A stretch of 64,000 bases of DNA from Rahnella sikkimica (GTDB taxonomy: Bacteria; Pseudomonadota; Gammaproteobacteria; Enterobacterales; Enterobacteriaceae). The stretch lies in assembly GCF_002951615.1 (NCBI RefSeq), contig NZ_CP019063.1, positions 485,464-549,463 on the forward strand, in the 5' to 3' direction. The position numbers and the translations under genes were made by a program. Shown here piece by piece: positions 9,431-18,327 of the stretch (its first letter is position 1; every line of letters starts with the position of its first letter). The notes beneath the pieces are model-generated. The model had not been told where the DNA came from and searched no databases. It worked only from the letters and a program-made list of their open reading frames with translations.

Positions 9431-10354
9431 TCACTCTTCCAGTATGCGGCGGGCTTCACTCTGCATTTTCTGCCCGACGTTTTGCGTCACCTCAATCACC
9501 TTTTGCGTCGCAGGCGAAAGAAACGCGCCTTCCCGCCAGGTAATTCCCACGCGGCGCGGCATCATCAGCTGATCGTTATCAATGCGTATCAGCCGGGAAA
9601 TAAACTCTTCCTCGACCAGAATGTTTTCAGAAAGAAAACTGAGCAGGCCACTTTTGGCGATCAAACCGGGCACTGACGCCAGCGAGCTGATTTCCACTTT
9701 AACGTCCGGCAGCGGGCAATGATTTTCATAGAACATCTTGTCCAGCCACTGGCGCATCGACACGGTTTTGGCCGGTAAAATCCAGCCGTAACGGCTCATG
9801 TCACGCAGCGAAACCGGCCTGCCCGCCAGCGGGTGGTCGCGTGACGCCGCCACGACCACGCGATCGGCGGTGACCGGCACCTGAACCACCGGGCTTTCAT
9901 AGTTGACCAGCGGCCCGATAATAATGTCGATGACGTGGCGCTCCATCAGCGTAAACAACACGTCATTCATGCCGATCTGGATTTCAAGTTTGACGTTGGG
10001 AACCTGTAACTGAAGCGTTTTGCAGATTTCCGGCAGCAAAAATTGCGTCGCGGAACCCGACACGCCGACACGCACAATCCCGCCTGCGCCGCTGCTCAGT
10101 TCCGTCATGACTTCGGCCATTTCAAGGTAGGAATTTTGCAGCGCCAGACCCCGCTGATAAAGAATGCGACCCGCCTCGGTCAGTTCCAGACCCCGGCCGG
10201 CTCTTTTAAACAATTTAATGCCGAGTTCTTTCTCCAAACGGGTGATAGATTTCGACAGCGCGGGCTGAGTAATATTTAAATTTTGTGACGCAAGTCTCAA
10301 ATTCATCATCTCCGCAGCGGTGACAAAATAATCTAAGTCCCTGTTATTAATCAT
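9431..10354 (-). CDS. LysR-family transcriptional regulator
   Basis: A 307 aa regulator starting at the ATG that gives MINNRDLDYFVTAAEMMNLR; an upstream in-frame ATG would add 21 residues without family similarity. The N-terminal winged helix holds LRLASQNLNITQPALSKSITRLEKELGIKLFKR, and the effector domain follows (VRVGVSGSATQFLLPEI onward). It is divergent from the fumarylacetoacetase-family gene, with about 160 bp between them, so that gene is its most likely target. Whether it also controls the convergent importer operon cannot be read here. Confidence 0.85.
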   Translation of the reverse strand: MINNRDLDYFVTAAEMMNLRLASQNLNITQPALSKSITRLEKELGIKLFKRAGRGLELTEAGRILYQRGLALQNSYLEMAEVMTELSSGAGGIVRVGVSGSATQFLLPEICKTLQLQVPNVKLEIQIGMNDVLFTLMERHVIDIIIGPLVNYESPVVQVPVTADRVVVAASRDHPLAGRPVSLRDMSRYGWILPAKTVSMRQWLDKMFYENHCPLPDVKVEISSLASVPGLIAKSGLLSFLSENILVEEEFISRLIRIDNDQLMMPRRVGITWREGAFLSPATQKVIEVTQNVGQKMQSEARRILEE

Positions 10355-10512
10355 ACATTCCTGAAATTCATCGGTTTGGTAAAAAAATATAGTAGAAGGC
10401 ATGAGAGACGCGGTCAATAATCTCGCGATCTTTGCAGGGGCGTGAGCGTCTCCGCAATCCGAACGCCAGTGAATTCACCTGTTTTATGTAAAATAAGAAA
10501 CTAAGCGCATCT

Positions 10513-11385
10513 ATGAAAATTGTTAATTTCATTATCAGTAAAGAACACACCAAAAGCTTCGGCATCTTCCGGACAGACGGCATTATCGATGTCGGCCGTC
10601 ACTCGGGTTGCCGGGATATTAACGAATTCATGGCGCATCATCAGCTTGACGAATTACAGCGCTATGCGCAGCTTCCGGCCGATCTCCAGCCCGACGACAT
10701 CAGCTTTCTGCCGGTGATTGATCGTCCGGGCAAAATCTTCGGCGTGGGCATGAACTACGCCGAAAAGCGCAAAGAGTTTAACGAAACCAGCGATGCGCCG
10801 ACGTTGTTTGTCCGCTTCGCGGATTCACAGGTCGGGCATAACGGCACCGTCATCAAACCGTCGTCGACGAATGAATTCGATTACGAAGGTGAACTGGCGA
10901 TTGTGATCGGGCGTACCGGACGCAATATTTCCGCAGAGGATGCACTGAGTCATATCGCCGGTTACAGCTGTTATATGGATGGTTCGGTGCGCGACTGGCA
11001 GCATAAATGGTATACCGCCGGAAAAAACTGGCCGTCGACAGGGGCGTTTGGCCCGTGGATGGTGACGCCGGATGAAGTGGGTGATCCGCAAAATCTGAGC
11101 ATTAAAACCTGGCTCAACAACCGGCTGGTGCAGGACGACACAACCGCCAATATGGTTCACACCATTCCGCAAATCATCGCCTATATCAGTACGTTTACGC
11201 AGCTTTCGCCGGGCGATGTGATCATGACCGGTTCACCGGGCGGTGTCGGTAAAACCCGCGTCCCGCCGCTGTTCCTCCATGAAGATGACATCATTGAAGT
11301 GGAAATTGAGAACATTGGCCGTCTGACCAACCGGATCGAAAATTCGCCGCTGTCTGAAGTCGTACGTTCAAAAACAGCGGCCTGA
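10513..11385 (+). CDS. Fumarylacetoacetate hydrolase-family protein
   Basis: A 290 aa member of the FAH superfamily, which hydrolyses or decarboxylates acylpyruvate-like products of aromatic and sugar-acid catabolism using a divalent metal. The visible core includes KIFGVGMNYAEKRKEF, then the metal-ligand region DYEGELAIVIGRTGRNIS and the YSCYMDGSVRDWQ block. The GDVIMTGSPGGVGKTR loop near the C-terminus is typical of the family. The substrate is not deducible. It is transcribed away from a LysR gene that probably regulates it. Confidence 0.85.
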   Translation: MKIVNFIISKEHTKSFGIFRTDGIIDVGRHSGCRDINEFMAHHQLDELQRYAQLPADLQPDDISFLPVIDRPGKIFGVGMNYAEKRKEFNETSDAPTLFVRFADSQVGHNGTVIKPSSTNEFDYEGELAIVIGRTGRNISAEDALSHIAGYSCYMDGSVRDWQHKWYTAGKNWPSTGAFGPWMVTPDEVGDPQNLSIKTWLNNRLVQDDTTANMVHTIPQIIAYISTFTQLSPGDVIMTGSPGGVGKTRVPPLFLHEDDIIEVEIENIGRLTNRIENSPLSEVVRSKTAA

Positions 11386-11390
11386 TGACA

Positions 11391-12794
11391 TCAGCGGGTT
11401 TGGTTCACCAGAGGCACCGATTTTTCGGTGCCTTTTCCTTTTACGACCATCAGATACGTCAGTGTAAATGACAGCCCCAGCGACAGCACCACGCCCATCA
11501 CGATGTAGATGAAATAAGGACCGATGTAGGCAGGCAGGCTGAAAATGCTCGACAGAATATAGCCGTACAACCGCACCCCGAAGAACGCGATAAATGCTGA
11601 CGCCACTGAACTGCTGATGGTGGTGGCGATAAACGCCTTTTTGTAGCGTGTCAGCACGCCAAACAGCGCCGGTTCAGTAATCCCCAGCAGCCCGGAAATC
11701 GCCGCCGACAGCACCACAGATTTTTGCTCGCGGGTTTTCACGTGGAAATAAATCGCGAAAGTCGAACCGGCAATCGCCATGTTGGCCATAAACATCATCG
11801 GCATCAGCATGTCCCAGCCCTGATCGGTGAAGTTCTGCAAGGCAATTGGCGTCATGGCGTGATGCATTCCGGTGAGGATCGCCACCGGGCGGATCGCGCC
11901 GACAATAAAACCGGCAAACACCGATGACACTTCAAACAGCCCCTGAATGCCCAGCGCCAGCAGTTTACCGAGATAAATTCCGGCCGGGCCAATCACCGTC
12001 AGCGAAACCAGCGCCGCAATAAATAACGTCAGCGTTGGCGTGAAGACCGTTTTCAGCACGTCCGGCATAATTTTGTCCACCCAGCGGTGGATGTAGCTCA
12101 GCGCCAGCACCGAGAAAATCACCGGGATCACGCTGGCCGAATAGTTAAAGACCGAAACCGGCAATATATCCATAAAATACAACGCAGTCGGCGCGCCTGC
12201 AGTATGGCTGGCGAGCGCTTTTGCGGCGTCGATCAGCGTCGGATACATCAGGCAGGCGGCGACTGCGGCGGCCAGATATTCATTGGTTTTGAAAATTCTC
12301 GCGGCGGAGACCGCCAGAAAGAATGGCAGAAAATAGAAAACGCCGCTGGCAATCAGATCGATGATCATCACGGTTTCGCTTTTCGCCGAAATCACCTTGA
12401 GGGCGATTAAACCGGCCAGCAAACCTTTGATCATCCCCGCGCCTGCGATGGCCGGAACGATCGGGCCAAACACGCCGGACACCGTGTCCATGAACATCGA
12501 GATCAGGCTTTTACGCGCATTTGTGGAAACATTTCCTGTTGGCTTTGACGCCGGATCCAGCTGCGAAACTATCGCTTCGTACCAGGTATTCACTTTCGTG
12601 CCGACAATAATCTGCACCTGACCGCTCTGACTTTGCGCGCCCAAAACGCCGGGCAGATTTTTAATCTCATCCCACGCCACTTTATTTTCGTCAGCTAAAT
12701 CAAAACGCAGACGGGTCATGCAATGCCAGACTTTATTAATATTTTCTGCACCGCCGACACCTTTAATAACGGACTGCATTATTTCTGTATTCAC
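11391..12794 (-). CDS. PTS permease, fused EIIBC (glucose/beta-glucoside superfamily)
   Basis: A 467 aa sugar phosphotransferase permease. The EIIB domain (residues 1-80) has its phosphorylated cysteine in HCMTRLRF at about residue 25. A linker near 80-95 leads into the membrane EIIC domain with about ten helices, including GITEPALFGV, a loop conserved in the family. No EIIA domain is fused and no EIIA gene lies nearby, so it would borrow one, such as Crr, from the chromosome. It is divergent from an enolase-superfamily dehydratase gene and shares the neighbourhood with a GntR/UTRA regulator. The sugar is unknown. Confidence 0.85.
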   Translation of the reverse strand: MNTEIMQSVIKGVGGAENINKVWHCMTRLRFDLADENKVAWDEIKNLPGVLGAQSQSGQVQIIVGTKVNTWYEAIVSQLDPASKPTGNVSTNARKSLISMFMDTVSGVFGPIVPAIAGAGMIKGLLAGLIALKVISAKSETVMIIDLIASGVFYFLPFFLAVSAARIFKTNEYLAAAVAACLMYPTLIDAAKALASHTAGAPTALYFMDILPVSVFNYSASVIPVIFSVLALSYIHRWVDKIMPDVLKTVFTPTLTLFIAALVSLTVIGPAGIYLGKLLALGIQGLFEVSSVFAGFIVGAIRPVAILTGMHHAMTPIALQNFTDQGWDMLMPMMFMANMAIAGSTFAIYFHVKTREQKSVVLSAAISGLLGITEPALFGVLTRYKKAFIATTISSSVASAFIAFFGVRLYGYILSSIFSLPAYIGPYFIYIVMGVVLSLGLSFTLTYLMVVKGKGTEKSVPLVNQTR

Positions 12795-13100
12795 CCTGAA
12801 CCCCGCGACGGAAATTGTATTTTAATTCTCAGATGGGAAGGGAGTGTAATGAGCGTGGTTTTTAAAAACAAACCAATAAAACAGGATCTCTGTCACACAA
12901 TCCTATCTTATAGCCTGATTGAGCAGGGTTTGTTGATAATTGGTCTGGTTTTTAGCGGTAATTAGCCGGTCTTTCAAACCAAAATAAAAGTCTGAAATTA
13001 AGGTTTACAGCCGGGCGTAAAATACGGTGAAATAACCGCAATACGAATATTCCCGCGCTCTTTCCTTAAAGGAGTTGAGGGCCATTATTAAGGATTTTCC
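12795..13100. promoter_or_regulatory. Divergent promoter region between the PTS and dehydratase genes
   Basis: This 306 base gap is AT-rich and serves both divergent genes. It contains a loosely inverted pair, TTGGTCTGGTTT (about 12939-12950) and TCAAACCAAAA (about 12974-12984), that could be an operator for the neighbouring GntR regulator. A ribosome-binding site AAAGGAG lies at about 13068-13074, nearly 30 bases before the dehydratase start and so probably too far to serve it. No gene is seen. Confidence 0.4.
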
Positions 13101-14300
13101 ATGAAGCCTGTGCTGATTACGCATATTGAATGCCAGATAACGCGCCCCGATCGCCATAATTTAGTGGTCGTCAGAATTGAAACGGACGGCGGTGTTTTCG
13201 GGCTGGGCTGCGCCACATTCCAGCAGCGTCCGCTGGCGGTGAAACTGATGGTCGATGAATACCTCAAACCGCTGCTGATGGGCCGCGATGCAAATCACAT
13301 CGAAGATTTATGGCAGATGATGATGGTGAACGCGTACTGGCGTAACGGGCCGGTGATCAACAACGCCATCGCGGGCATTGATATGGCGCTGTGGGACATC
13401 AAAGGCAAGCTGGCGAATATGCCGCTGTATCATTTATTCGGCGGTAAATCGAAAGATGCGGTGACCGCGTACAGCCACGCGGCGGGCGAAACGCTGGAAG
13501 ATCTTTACGGCGAAGTGGATCGTCTTCTGGGAGAAGGTTACCGTCACATCCGTTGTCAGCTGGGCTTTTACGGCGGCAATGCGCGCGATTTCCACACCAC
13601 GCGCGAACCGGCGGCGGGCGCATATTACGATCAGGATCAGTACATGGATAACACGCTCGCCATGTTTAAAGCGCTGCGTGAAAAATACGGCAATCAGTTC
13701 CACATTCTGCATGACGTTCACGAGCGTCTGTTCCCGCAACAGGCGGTGCAGTTTGCTAAAGGGGTGGAACAATATCGGCCGTATTTTATTGAAGATATCT
13801 TGCCGCCGGATCAAAACGAATGGCTGGCGCAGATCCGCAGCCAGACCGCTGTGCCGCTGGCCACCGGCGAACTTTTTAATAATCCTGCGGAATGGAAGGA
13901 TCTGATCATCAACCGCAGGATCGACTTTATCCGCTGTCACGTTTCGCAAATCGGCGGCATCACGCCCGCACTGAAACTGGCGCATTTCTGCCAGAGCTTT
14001 GGCGTGCGTCTGGCCTGGCATTGCCCGCCGGACATGACGCCGATCGGCGCTGCGGTGAATACGCACCTGAATATTCATCTGCATAATTCTGCGATCCAGG
14101 AATTCGTTGCTTATCCGCCCAATACGCAGCAGGTTTTCCCCGGCGCACAGGCACCGGTAAACGGGTATTTTTATCCGTGTGAAGAAGCCGGGATCGGCGT
14201 GGATTTCAACAGCGAGGCGGCGAATGAATTTCCGGTGGTGTATCGCCCGCATGAATGGACGCAAAGCCGCCTGCCCGACGGCGTGATCCACACGCCTTAA
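13101..14300 (+). CDS. Enolase-superfamily dehydratase (RspA / D-mannonate dehydratase-like)
   Basis: A 399 aa enzyme of the mandelate racemase/enolase superfamily. The capping domain covers about residues 1-120 and the barrel follows. The ManD/RspA subgroup wording is visible: [21 protein letters not shown] near residue 90, [10 protein letters not shown] near 210 and [23 protein letters not shown] in the C-terminal third. Members dehydrate sugar acids such as D-mannonate or D-gluconate with Mg2+, though many have low activity and RspA has been linked to starvation sensing. Its location beside a PTS permease and GntR regulator suggests a small sugar-acid catabolic locus. The exact substrate is unknown. 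Confidence 0.8.
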   Translation: MKPVLITHIECQITRPDRHNLVVVRIETDGGVFGLGCATFQQRPLAVKLMVDEYLKPLLMGRDANHIEDLWQMMMVNAYWRNGPVINNAIAGIDMALWDIKGKLANMPLYHLFGGKSKDAVTAYSHAAGETLEDLYGEVDRLLGEGYRHIRCQLGFYGGNARDFHTTREPAAGAYYDQDQYMDNTLAMFKALREKYGNQFHILHDVHERLFPQQAVQFAKGVEQYRPYFIEDILPPDQNEWLAQIRSQTAVPLATGELFNNPAEWKDLIINRRIDFIRCHVSQIGGITPALKLAHFCQSFGVRLAWHCPPDMTPIGAAVNTHLNIHLHNSAIQEFVAYPPNTQQVFPGAQAPVNGYFYPCEEAGIGVDFNSEAANEFPVVYRPHEWTQSRLPDGVIHTP

Positions 14301-15007
14301 GTCTGGCGAAACGCCAGATTATCCTGATTAAACGGGATGACGTAAGTGCATGAATAATCGATATCGAGGATATCGCTGAACGCGTAAACGCGGCCGCCCT
14401 GCAAAATCCCTCTGTTGGTGATCTGCATGGCGGCGATGCCTTTCTTGCAGCCCAGCAACTGCGCCTGCTCTTTGCTGACGGTGACCGCCTGATAACGGGT
14501 GAGGGAATGCGAAATCGCGAAGCCTTTATTCAGAACGTATTGCTGAATGGAATGCTCGATCGTTTTCTGATTCAGATCTGCAAAACCTTCGGCGGGCATC
14601 CGCGAATACTCAATTTGTACGTTGCGCTGGCTGATGCGCCGCAGACGGGTAAACGCCCAGATAAAATCATCCGCGGTTAAATCGAAAACCTGCTGTTCTT
14701 CCCGATCCGGCCGCCGCTTGTGCAATTCCAGCATTTTGAAACTGATGTCGGTGAATTTCTTCTCCGTAATCGAGTTGTACACCAGCGGATTGCTGCTGAC
14801 GCCCGCATTGATATAAATCCCCGAGCCTTGCACGATCCGCACCGCGCCGATACTCACCAGTTTTTCCAGCGCCTTGCGTACGGTAAACCGCGACACGCCA
14901 TATTCTTCCGCCAGCTGGCGCTCCGGCGGCAACTTTTCCGGCAGAGATCCGCTGTGCTGATAAATCTTGCTCAGCAAATCCTGAGCGATAAATTCACTTT
15001 TTTTCAT
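14297..15007 (-). CDS. GntR-family regulator with UTRA domain
   Basis: A 236 aa regulator from the ATG giving [15 protein letters not shown]; a start 23 codons upstream is possible but adds unlikely sequence. The winged helix covers about residues 5-70, with the [26 protein letters not shown] block. The rest is a UTRA effector domain. It converges on the dehydratase gene with a few bases of overlap and is the probable local regulator of that gene and the PTS permease. Confidence 0.85.
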   Translation of the reverse strand: MKKSEFIAQDLLSKIYQHSGSLPEKLPPERQLAEEYGVSRFTVRKALEKLVSIGAVRIVQGSGIYINAGVSSNPLVYNSITEKKFTDISFKMLELHKRRPDREEQQVFDLTADDFIWAFTRLRRISQRNVQIEYSRMPAEGFADLNQKTIEHSIQQYVLNKGFAISHSLTRYQAVTVSKEQAQLLGCKKGIAAMQITNRGILQGGRVYAFSDILDIDYSCTYVIPFNQDNLAFRQT

Positions 15008-15139
15008 CGGCGCCTGGCTTATTTGAGACCGGAAGATCGGGAACGCATTGAAACATGCGACAGGCAGAAAGGGCAAATTACGGCCTGAAGGCTGTATTGG
15101 GTTTTTACAGCTTATAGGGTGTAGAGGATATTTTAATAT

Positions 15140-15212
15140 TATCCGCTTTAGAGGATAGAAATTGATTTATCCCTTGCAGGGGATATACTGAAAATATCCG
15201 CCAGGGAGGATA
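15140..15212. promoter_or_regulatory. Three HipB operators
   Basis: Three exact matches to the HipB operator TATCC-N8-GGATA lie directly upstream of hipB, at 15140-15157, 15168-15185 and 15195-15212. In E. coli the same motif binds HipB dimers and represses the hipBA operon. The last copy ends two bases before the hipB start codon. Confidence 0.88.
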
Positions 15213-15214
15213 AT

Positions 15215-15466
15215 ATGAATATAACTTCAACAAAAATGTTGGCCAATGCACTGCGGAATGAGCGTAAAAAGCGCAAACTGAGCCAGAGTAAAACCGCTGA
15301 GACCATGGGCCTGAAACAGTCCACGGTTTCTGAATTTGAAAATTACCCGGATGGAACCCGGTTGGAAACACTGTTTAAACTGCTCGCTGCGCTGGATTTA
15401 GAGCTGCAGATAGCGCCAAGAAACAGTGATACACAGGACAAAACGTCGTGGGATCAGGAGTGGTAA
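15215..15466 (+). CDS. hipB: HipB antitoxin, XRE-type
   Basis: An 83 aa helix-turn-helix protein, intact from ATG to stop behind a GGGAGG ribosome-binding site. The HTH spans about residues 22-60 (KLSQSKTAETMGLKQSTVSEFEN). The C-terminal wording LFKLLAALDLELQI and the final DQEW tail are typical of HipB, where the tail makes contacts with HipA. Three perfect HipB operators stand upstream. The partner toxin gene directly downstream is a gutted pseudogene, so this protein may persist only as a DNA-binding repressor. Confidence 0.88.
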   Translation: MNITSTKMLANALRNERKKRKLSQSKTAETMGLKQSTVSEFENYPDGTRLETLFKLLAALDLELQIAPRNSDTQDKTSWDQEW

Positions 15467-15469
15467 TAC

Positions 15470-15760
15470 ATGGATAAGTTAACGCTCGCGTTAAATGGTA
15501 TTACGGTGGGGACGTTAGAGAAAGCCAGTGGCGGTGAAATGTCATTTGTGTATCACGAAAGCTGGCTGAACCGGGCGGGAGCAGCAGGTTTTACGTGATC
15601 GGGAACTGTTTTTAAGACTCAGATTCTGTTCTGGATGCTCGCTGCCATTGACGGTCATGCGAAGAGCTTTAGCGTGTATATATTGCCCGCTGGTTTTCCT
15701 GTAAAAATCAGCGAAGCAATATTCGCAGGATTAAAGAGTCAGGCATCAAGGCTTCCCTGA
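15470..15760 (+). pseudogene. hipA: hipA toxin kinase remnant with internal deletions
   Basis: The start codon lies three bases after the hipB stop. The first 38 codons read as the HipA N-terminus (MDKLTLALNGITVGTLEKA...). A stop is met at 15596. A segment at 15611-15680 then encodes a recognisable piece of the HipA core, with the catalytic-loop wording AIDGHAKSFSV. The last 17 codons (ISEAIFAGLKSQASRLP then stop) resemble the HipA C-terminus. HipA is normally about 440 residues; here roughly 290 bases remain, so at least two large internal deletions have removed most of the kinase. The product would be inactive. Confidence 0.85.
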
Positions 15761-15783
15761 ACACCCCATAAACATCCCCAAAC

Positions 15784-15825
15784 AAAAAATCCCGCCAGTT
15801 CACACCGGCGGGATTTTTTGTCAGA
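15784..15825. terminator. Strong bidirectional terminator
   Basis: AAAAAATCCCGCC (15784-15796) pairs perfectly with GGCGGGATTTTTT (15807-15819). A-rich and T-rich flanks allow it to stop transcription in both directions. A near copy with the same loop lies at 20540-20569 on the other side of the lipase/lipoprotein cassette. Confidence 0.9.
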
Positions 15826-15891
15826 CTTAAACGACTTCTATATGAGGAGGTTATTGTGCTTAGCAAGATATTAAGCTGAAAGCAGAAACAT

Positions 15892-15949
15892 TATTTTATT
15901 TTGAAAATTCAATTACTTCCTCCGTGAAGTTAGCACTGTGATTACAACG
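15892..15949 (-). pseudogene. Truncated fourth copy of the lipoprotein gene start
   Basis: Downstream of the last lipoprotein gene the sequence repeats the unit that precedes each copy: end of the coding repeat, ribosome-binding site and TTG start (TTG at about 15916). The coding part runs only a dozen codons (MNFQNKIMFLL...) before a stop. This is the junction left by tandem duplication or the stump of a deleted fourth copy. Confidence 0.75.
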
Positions 15950-16714
15950 TCATTTCATCGACAATAATTTTTCATAATCCGGAGAGATGCGTGGAATTTC
16001 TTCACGACTGCCATCCGGATACGTTGCTGTAAAATTGCCTGTTTTCTTCGGTGGTGTGAGTGTCACAACTTTACTGAGATGTGCAAGAGGTGCGATAAAT
16101 ATGTTTTGTGTGCTATGCAAACGGAACCGCCTGCGCCACTTTTCATATTCGGTCTCTCCTCCGAAAAGTTCGAGGCTTATATCATTGTCTGAAAGCTGAG
16201 TAACTACCGGAAAAAACTCAGCTCTCAAGTAGATATTACCGTTGAACTCCTTCGCCCTTCCTGTGCCATAGCCGTCACTAAGTCCATAATCATCAAAATC
16301 AAAGATATAATTTGTAGCGAAAACCTCCTTTCCCTTCACGAGAGGATTGTCGTCAGCGATCTTAAAACTGACTTTAATGGAATTCAGCTGCCACTGGCAG
16401 GGACCGCCGCCGTCGATGGCGATACGTTGTTGTCGGATACCATTACTTCCCTGCGTGCTGAAAGTTTGTTTGAAACCGTTGTATCCCCGGATTTCATAAG
16501 CTTCATTGCTTGAGTTATAACTCTTGGTTTTGCACCGCTCTGAGCGATAAAGCATTTGCATCGGCAGCAGCGTGATACCGTCAGGAACCTTTACAGAAAC
16601 CGTCACGCGCCGGGCATTTTCCGGTGGCGACAGCGTTTGGTCTGTACGTTCATAACATCCAGAAAGCACCACGAGCACTGGCAGCAAAATCGTAATTTTA
16701 TTTAGAAAATTCAA
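15950..16714 (-). CDS. Lipoprotein, tandem copy 3 (candidate lipase immunity protein)
   Basis: About 254 aa from a TTG start at 16714, chosen because a GGAGG ribosome-binding site sits six bases before it; a GTG eight codons upstream would place that site inside the coding region. The signal peptide ends in the lipobox LSGC with the lipidated cysteine at about residue 20. The first half is almost identical to copies 1 and 2 (RRVTVSVKVPDGITLLPMQM, KTKSYNSSNEAYEIRGYN), while the second half diverges before the shared tail PDYEKLLSMK. Adjacent lipoproteins of this size commonly protect against type VI secreted lipases. No known domain is recognised, so the immunity role is inferred from context. 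Confidence 0.75.
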   Translation of the reverse strand: MNFLNKITILLPVLVVLSGCYERTDQTLSPPENARRVTVSVKVPDGITLLPMQMLYRSERCKTKSYNSSNEAYEIRGYNGFKQTFSTQGSNGIRQQRIAIDGGGPCQWQLNSIKVSFKIADDNPLVKGKEVFATNYIFDFDDYGLSDGYGTGRAKEFNGNIYLRAEFFPVVTQLSDNDISLELFGGETEYEKWRRRFRLHSTQNIFIAPLAHLSKVVTLTPPKKTGNFTATYPDGSREEIPRISPDYEKLLSMK

Positions 16715-16751
16715 TTTCTTCCTCCGTGAAGTTAGCACTGTGATTACAACG

Positions 16752-17519
16752 TCATTTCATCGACAATAATTTTTCATAATCCGGAGAGATGCGTGGAATT
16801 TCTTCACGACTGCCATCCGGATACGTTGCTGTTAAATTGCCAGGACGTATTTCAGGAGGATTTAACACAACTACTTTATTGAAATGAACTACAGGTTCTA
16901 TATAAATATTTTGGGTATTTTTAAGTCTAAATCTCCTTCTCCACTGTTCATATTCTGTATCTCCACCAAAAAGAGCCAAATCAACATCATTATCTAAATG
17001 ATTAATTAACATAGGGAAAAATATAGTATTTAAATTTATGTTTCCGTTTATTTCTTTCGCCCTTCCAGTGCCGTAGCCATCACTGAGCCCGTAGTCATCA
17101 AAATCAAAGATGTAATTAGTTTCGATAACATTTTTTCCCTTCACTAGTAGGCTGGACGGGGGCAATGTAAAGCTCACCCTGAGAGAATTAAGCTGCCACT
17201 GGCAGGGGCCGCCGCCGTCGATGGCGATACGTTGTTGTCGGATACCATTACTTCCCTCCGAGCTGAAAGCTTGTTTGAAACCGTTGTATCCCCGTATTTC
17301 ATAAGCTTCATTGCTTGAGTTATAACTCTTGGTTTTGCACCGCTCTGAGCGATAAAGCATTTGCATCGGCAGCAGCGTGATACCGTCAGGAACCTTGACA
17401 GCGACCGTCACGCGCCGGGCATTTTCCGGTGGCGACAGCGTTTGGTCTGTACGGTCATAGCATCCAGAAAGCAGCACGAGCACTGGCAGCAAAATCGTAA
17501 TTTTATTTAGAAAATTCAA
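16752..17519 (-). CDS. Lipoprotein, tandem copy 2 (candidate lipase immunity protein)
   Basis: About 255 aa, with the same TTG start behind GGAGG as its neighbours and the lipobox LSGC. The N-terminal half matches the other copies almost word for word. The region from about residue 110 to 240 is distinct (VIETNYIFDFDDYGLSDG then INGNINLNTIFFPMLINH). The C-terminal YPDGSREEIPRISPDYEKLLSMK is shared with copy 3. The coding region after the conserved half is visibly richer in A and T. Expected to sit on the periplasmic face of a membrane. Confidence 0.75.
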   Translation of the reverse strand: MNFLNKITILLPVLVLLSGCYDRTDQTLSPPENARRVTVAVKVPDGITLLPMQMLYRSERCKTKSYNSSNEAYEIRGYNGFKQAFSSEGSNGIRQQRIAIDGGGPCQWQLNSLRVSFTLPPSSLLVKGKNVIETNYIFDFDDYGLSDGYGTGRAKEINGNINLNTIFFPMLINHLDNDVDLALFGGDTEYEQWRRRFRLKNTQNIYIEPVVHFNKVVVLNPPEIRPGNLTATYPDGSREEIPRISPDYEKLLSMK

Positions 17520-17556
17520 TTTCTTCCTCCGTGAAGTTAGCACTGTGATTACAACG

Positions 17557-18327
17557 TCATTTCATCGACAATAATTTTTCATAATCTGGTTTAACCTTAC
17601 GGATATGTTCAATGCTTCCATCTGGATAACTGATCACCATACCGACCCCACGCTCCTCATCACCCTTAAGTAAGACATCTTTTTGAAGGTGGAATATCGG
17701 CTCAATGGTTATCTTTTTAGTATCTTGAAGAATGTAACGTCTGCTCCATGCTTCATAATCCGTATCGCCTCCAAACATCTCTAAAGATGTCTGATTAAAC
17801 ATCTGATTTATAATAACCATTGGGAAAAATTCAGTTTTTAAATCCAAATCACCGCCGACCTTTTTAGCCCTGCCTGTTCCATAACCGTCGCTGAGTCCAT
17901 AATCTCCAAAATCAAATATATAGCTCGTTTCAATGACCTCCTTTCCCTTCACGAGAGGATTGACGTCGGCGATCCTGAAGCTAACCTTAATGGAATTCAG
18001 CTGCCACTGGCAGGGACCGCCGCCGTCGATGGCGATACGTTGTTGTCGGATACCATTACTTCCCTGCGTGCTGAATGCTTGTTTGAAACCGTTGTATCCC
18101 CGGATTTCATAAGCTTCATTGCTTGAGTTATAACTCTTGGTTTTGCACCGCTCTGAGCGATAAAGCATTTGCATCGGCAGCAGCGTGATACCGTCAGGAA
18201 CCTTGACAGCGACCGTCACGCGCCGGGCATTTTCCGGTGGCGACAGCGTTTGGTCTGTACGGTCATAGCATCCAGAAAGCAGCACGAGCACTGGCAGCAA
18301 AATCGTAATTTTATTTTGAAAATTCAA
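17557..18327 (-). CDS. Lipoprotein, tandem copy 1, overlapping the lipase gene
   Basis: About 256 aa. The TTG start lies inside the last 17 bases of the lipase gene, and its GGAGG ribosome-binding site is made from lipase codons (the EEE near its C-terminus). This arrangement couples its translation to the lipase. Signal peptide and LSGC lipobox are present. The first ~130 residues match copies 2 and 3, whereas the last part is the most divergent (DTDYEAWSRRYILQDTKKITIEPIF and a GDEERGVGMVISYPDGS segment). It is probably the original cognate immunity gene from which the others arose. Confidence 0.78.
   Translation of the reverse strand: MNFQNKITILLPVLVLLSGCYDRTDQTLSPPENARRVTVAVKVPDGITLLPMQMLYRSERCKTKSYNSSNEAYEIRGYNGFKQAFSTQGSNGIRQQRIAIDGGGPCQWQLNSIKVSFRIADVNPLVKGKEVIETSYIFDFGDYGLSDGYGTGRAKKVGGDLDLKTEFFPMVIINQMFNQTSLEMFGGDTDYEAWSRRYILQDTKKITIEPIFHLQKDVLLKGDEERGVGMVISYPDGSIEHIRKVKPDYEKLLSMK

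Noticed and set aside
12518..12542. Iteron-like TTGTGGAAACATTTCCTG inside the PTS EIIBC gene
   Set aside because: It matches the iteron core well, but lies in coding sequence for the EIIB-EIIC linker, lacks the TATG start and GATC end of the consensus and has no partner nearby. Chance similarity is the simpler reading.
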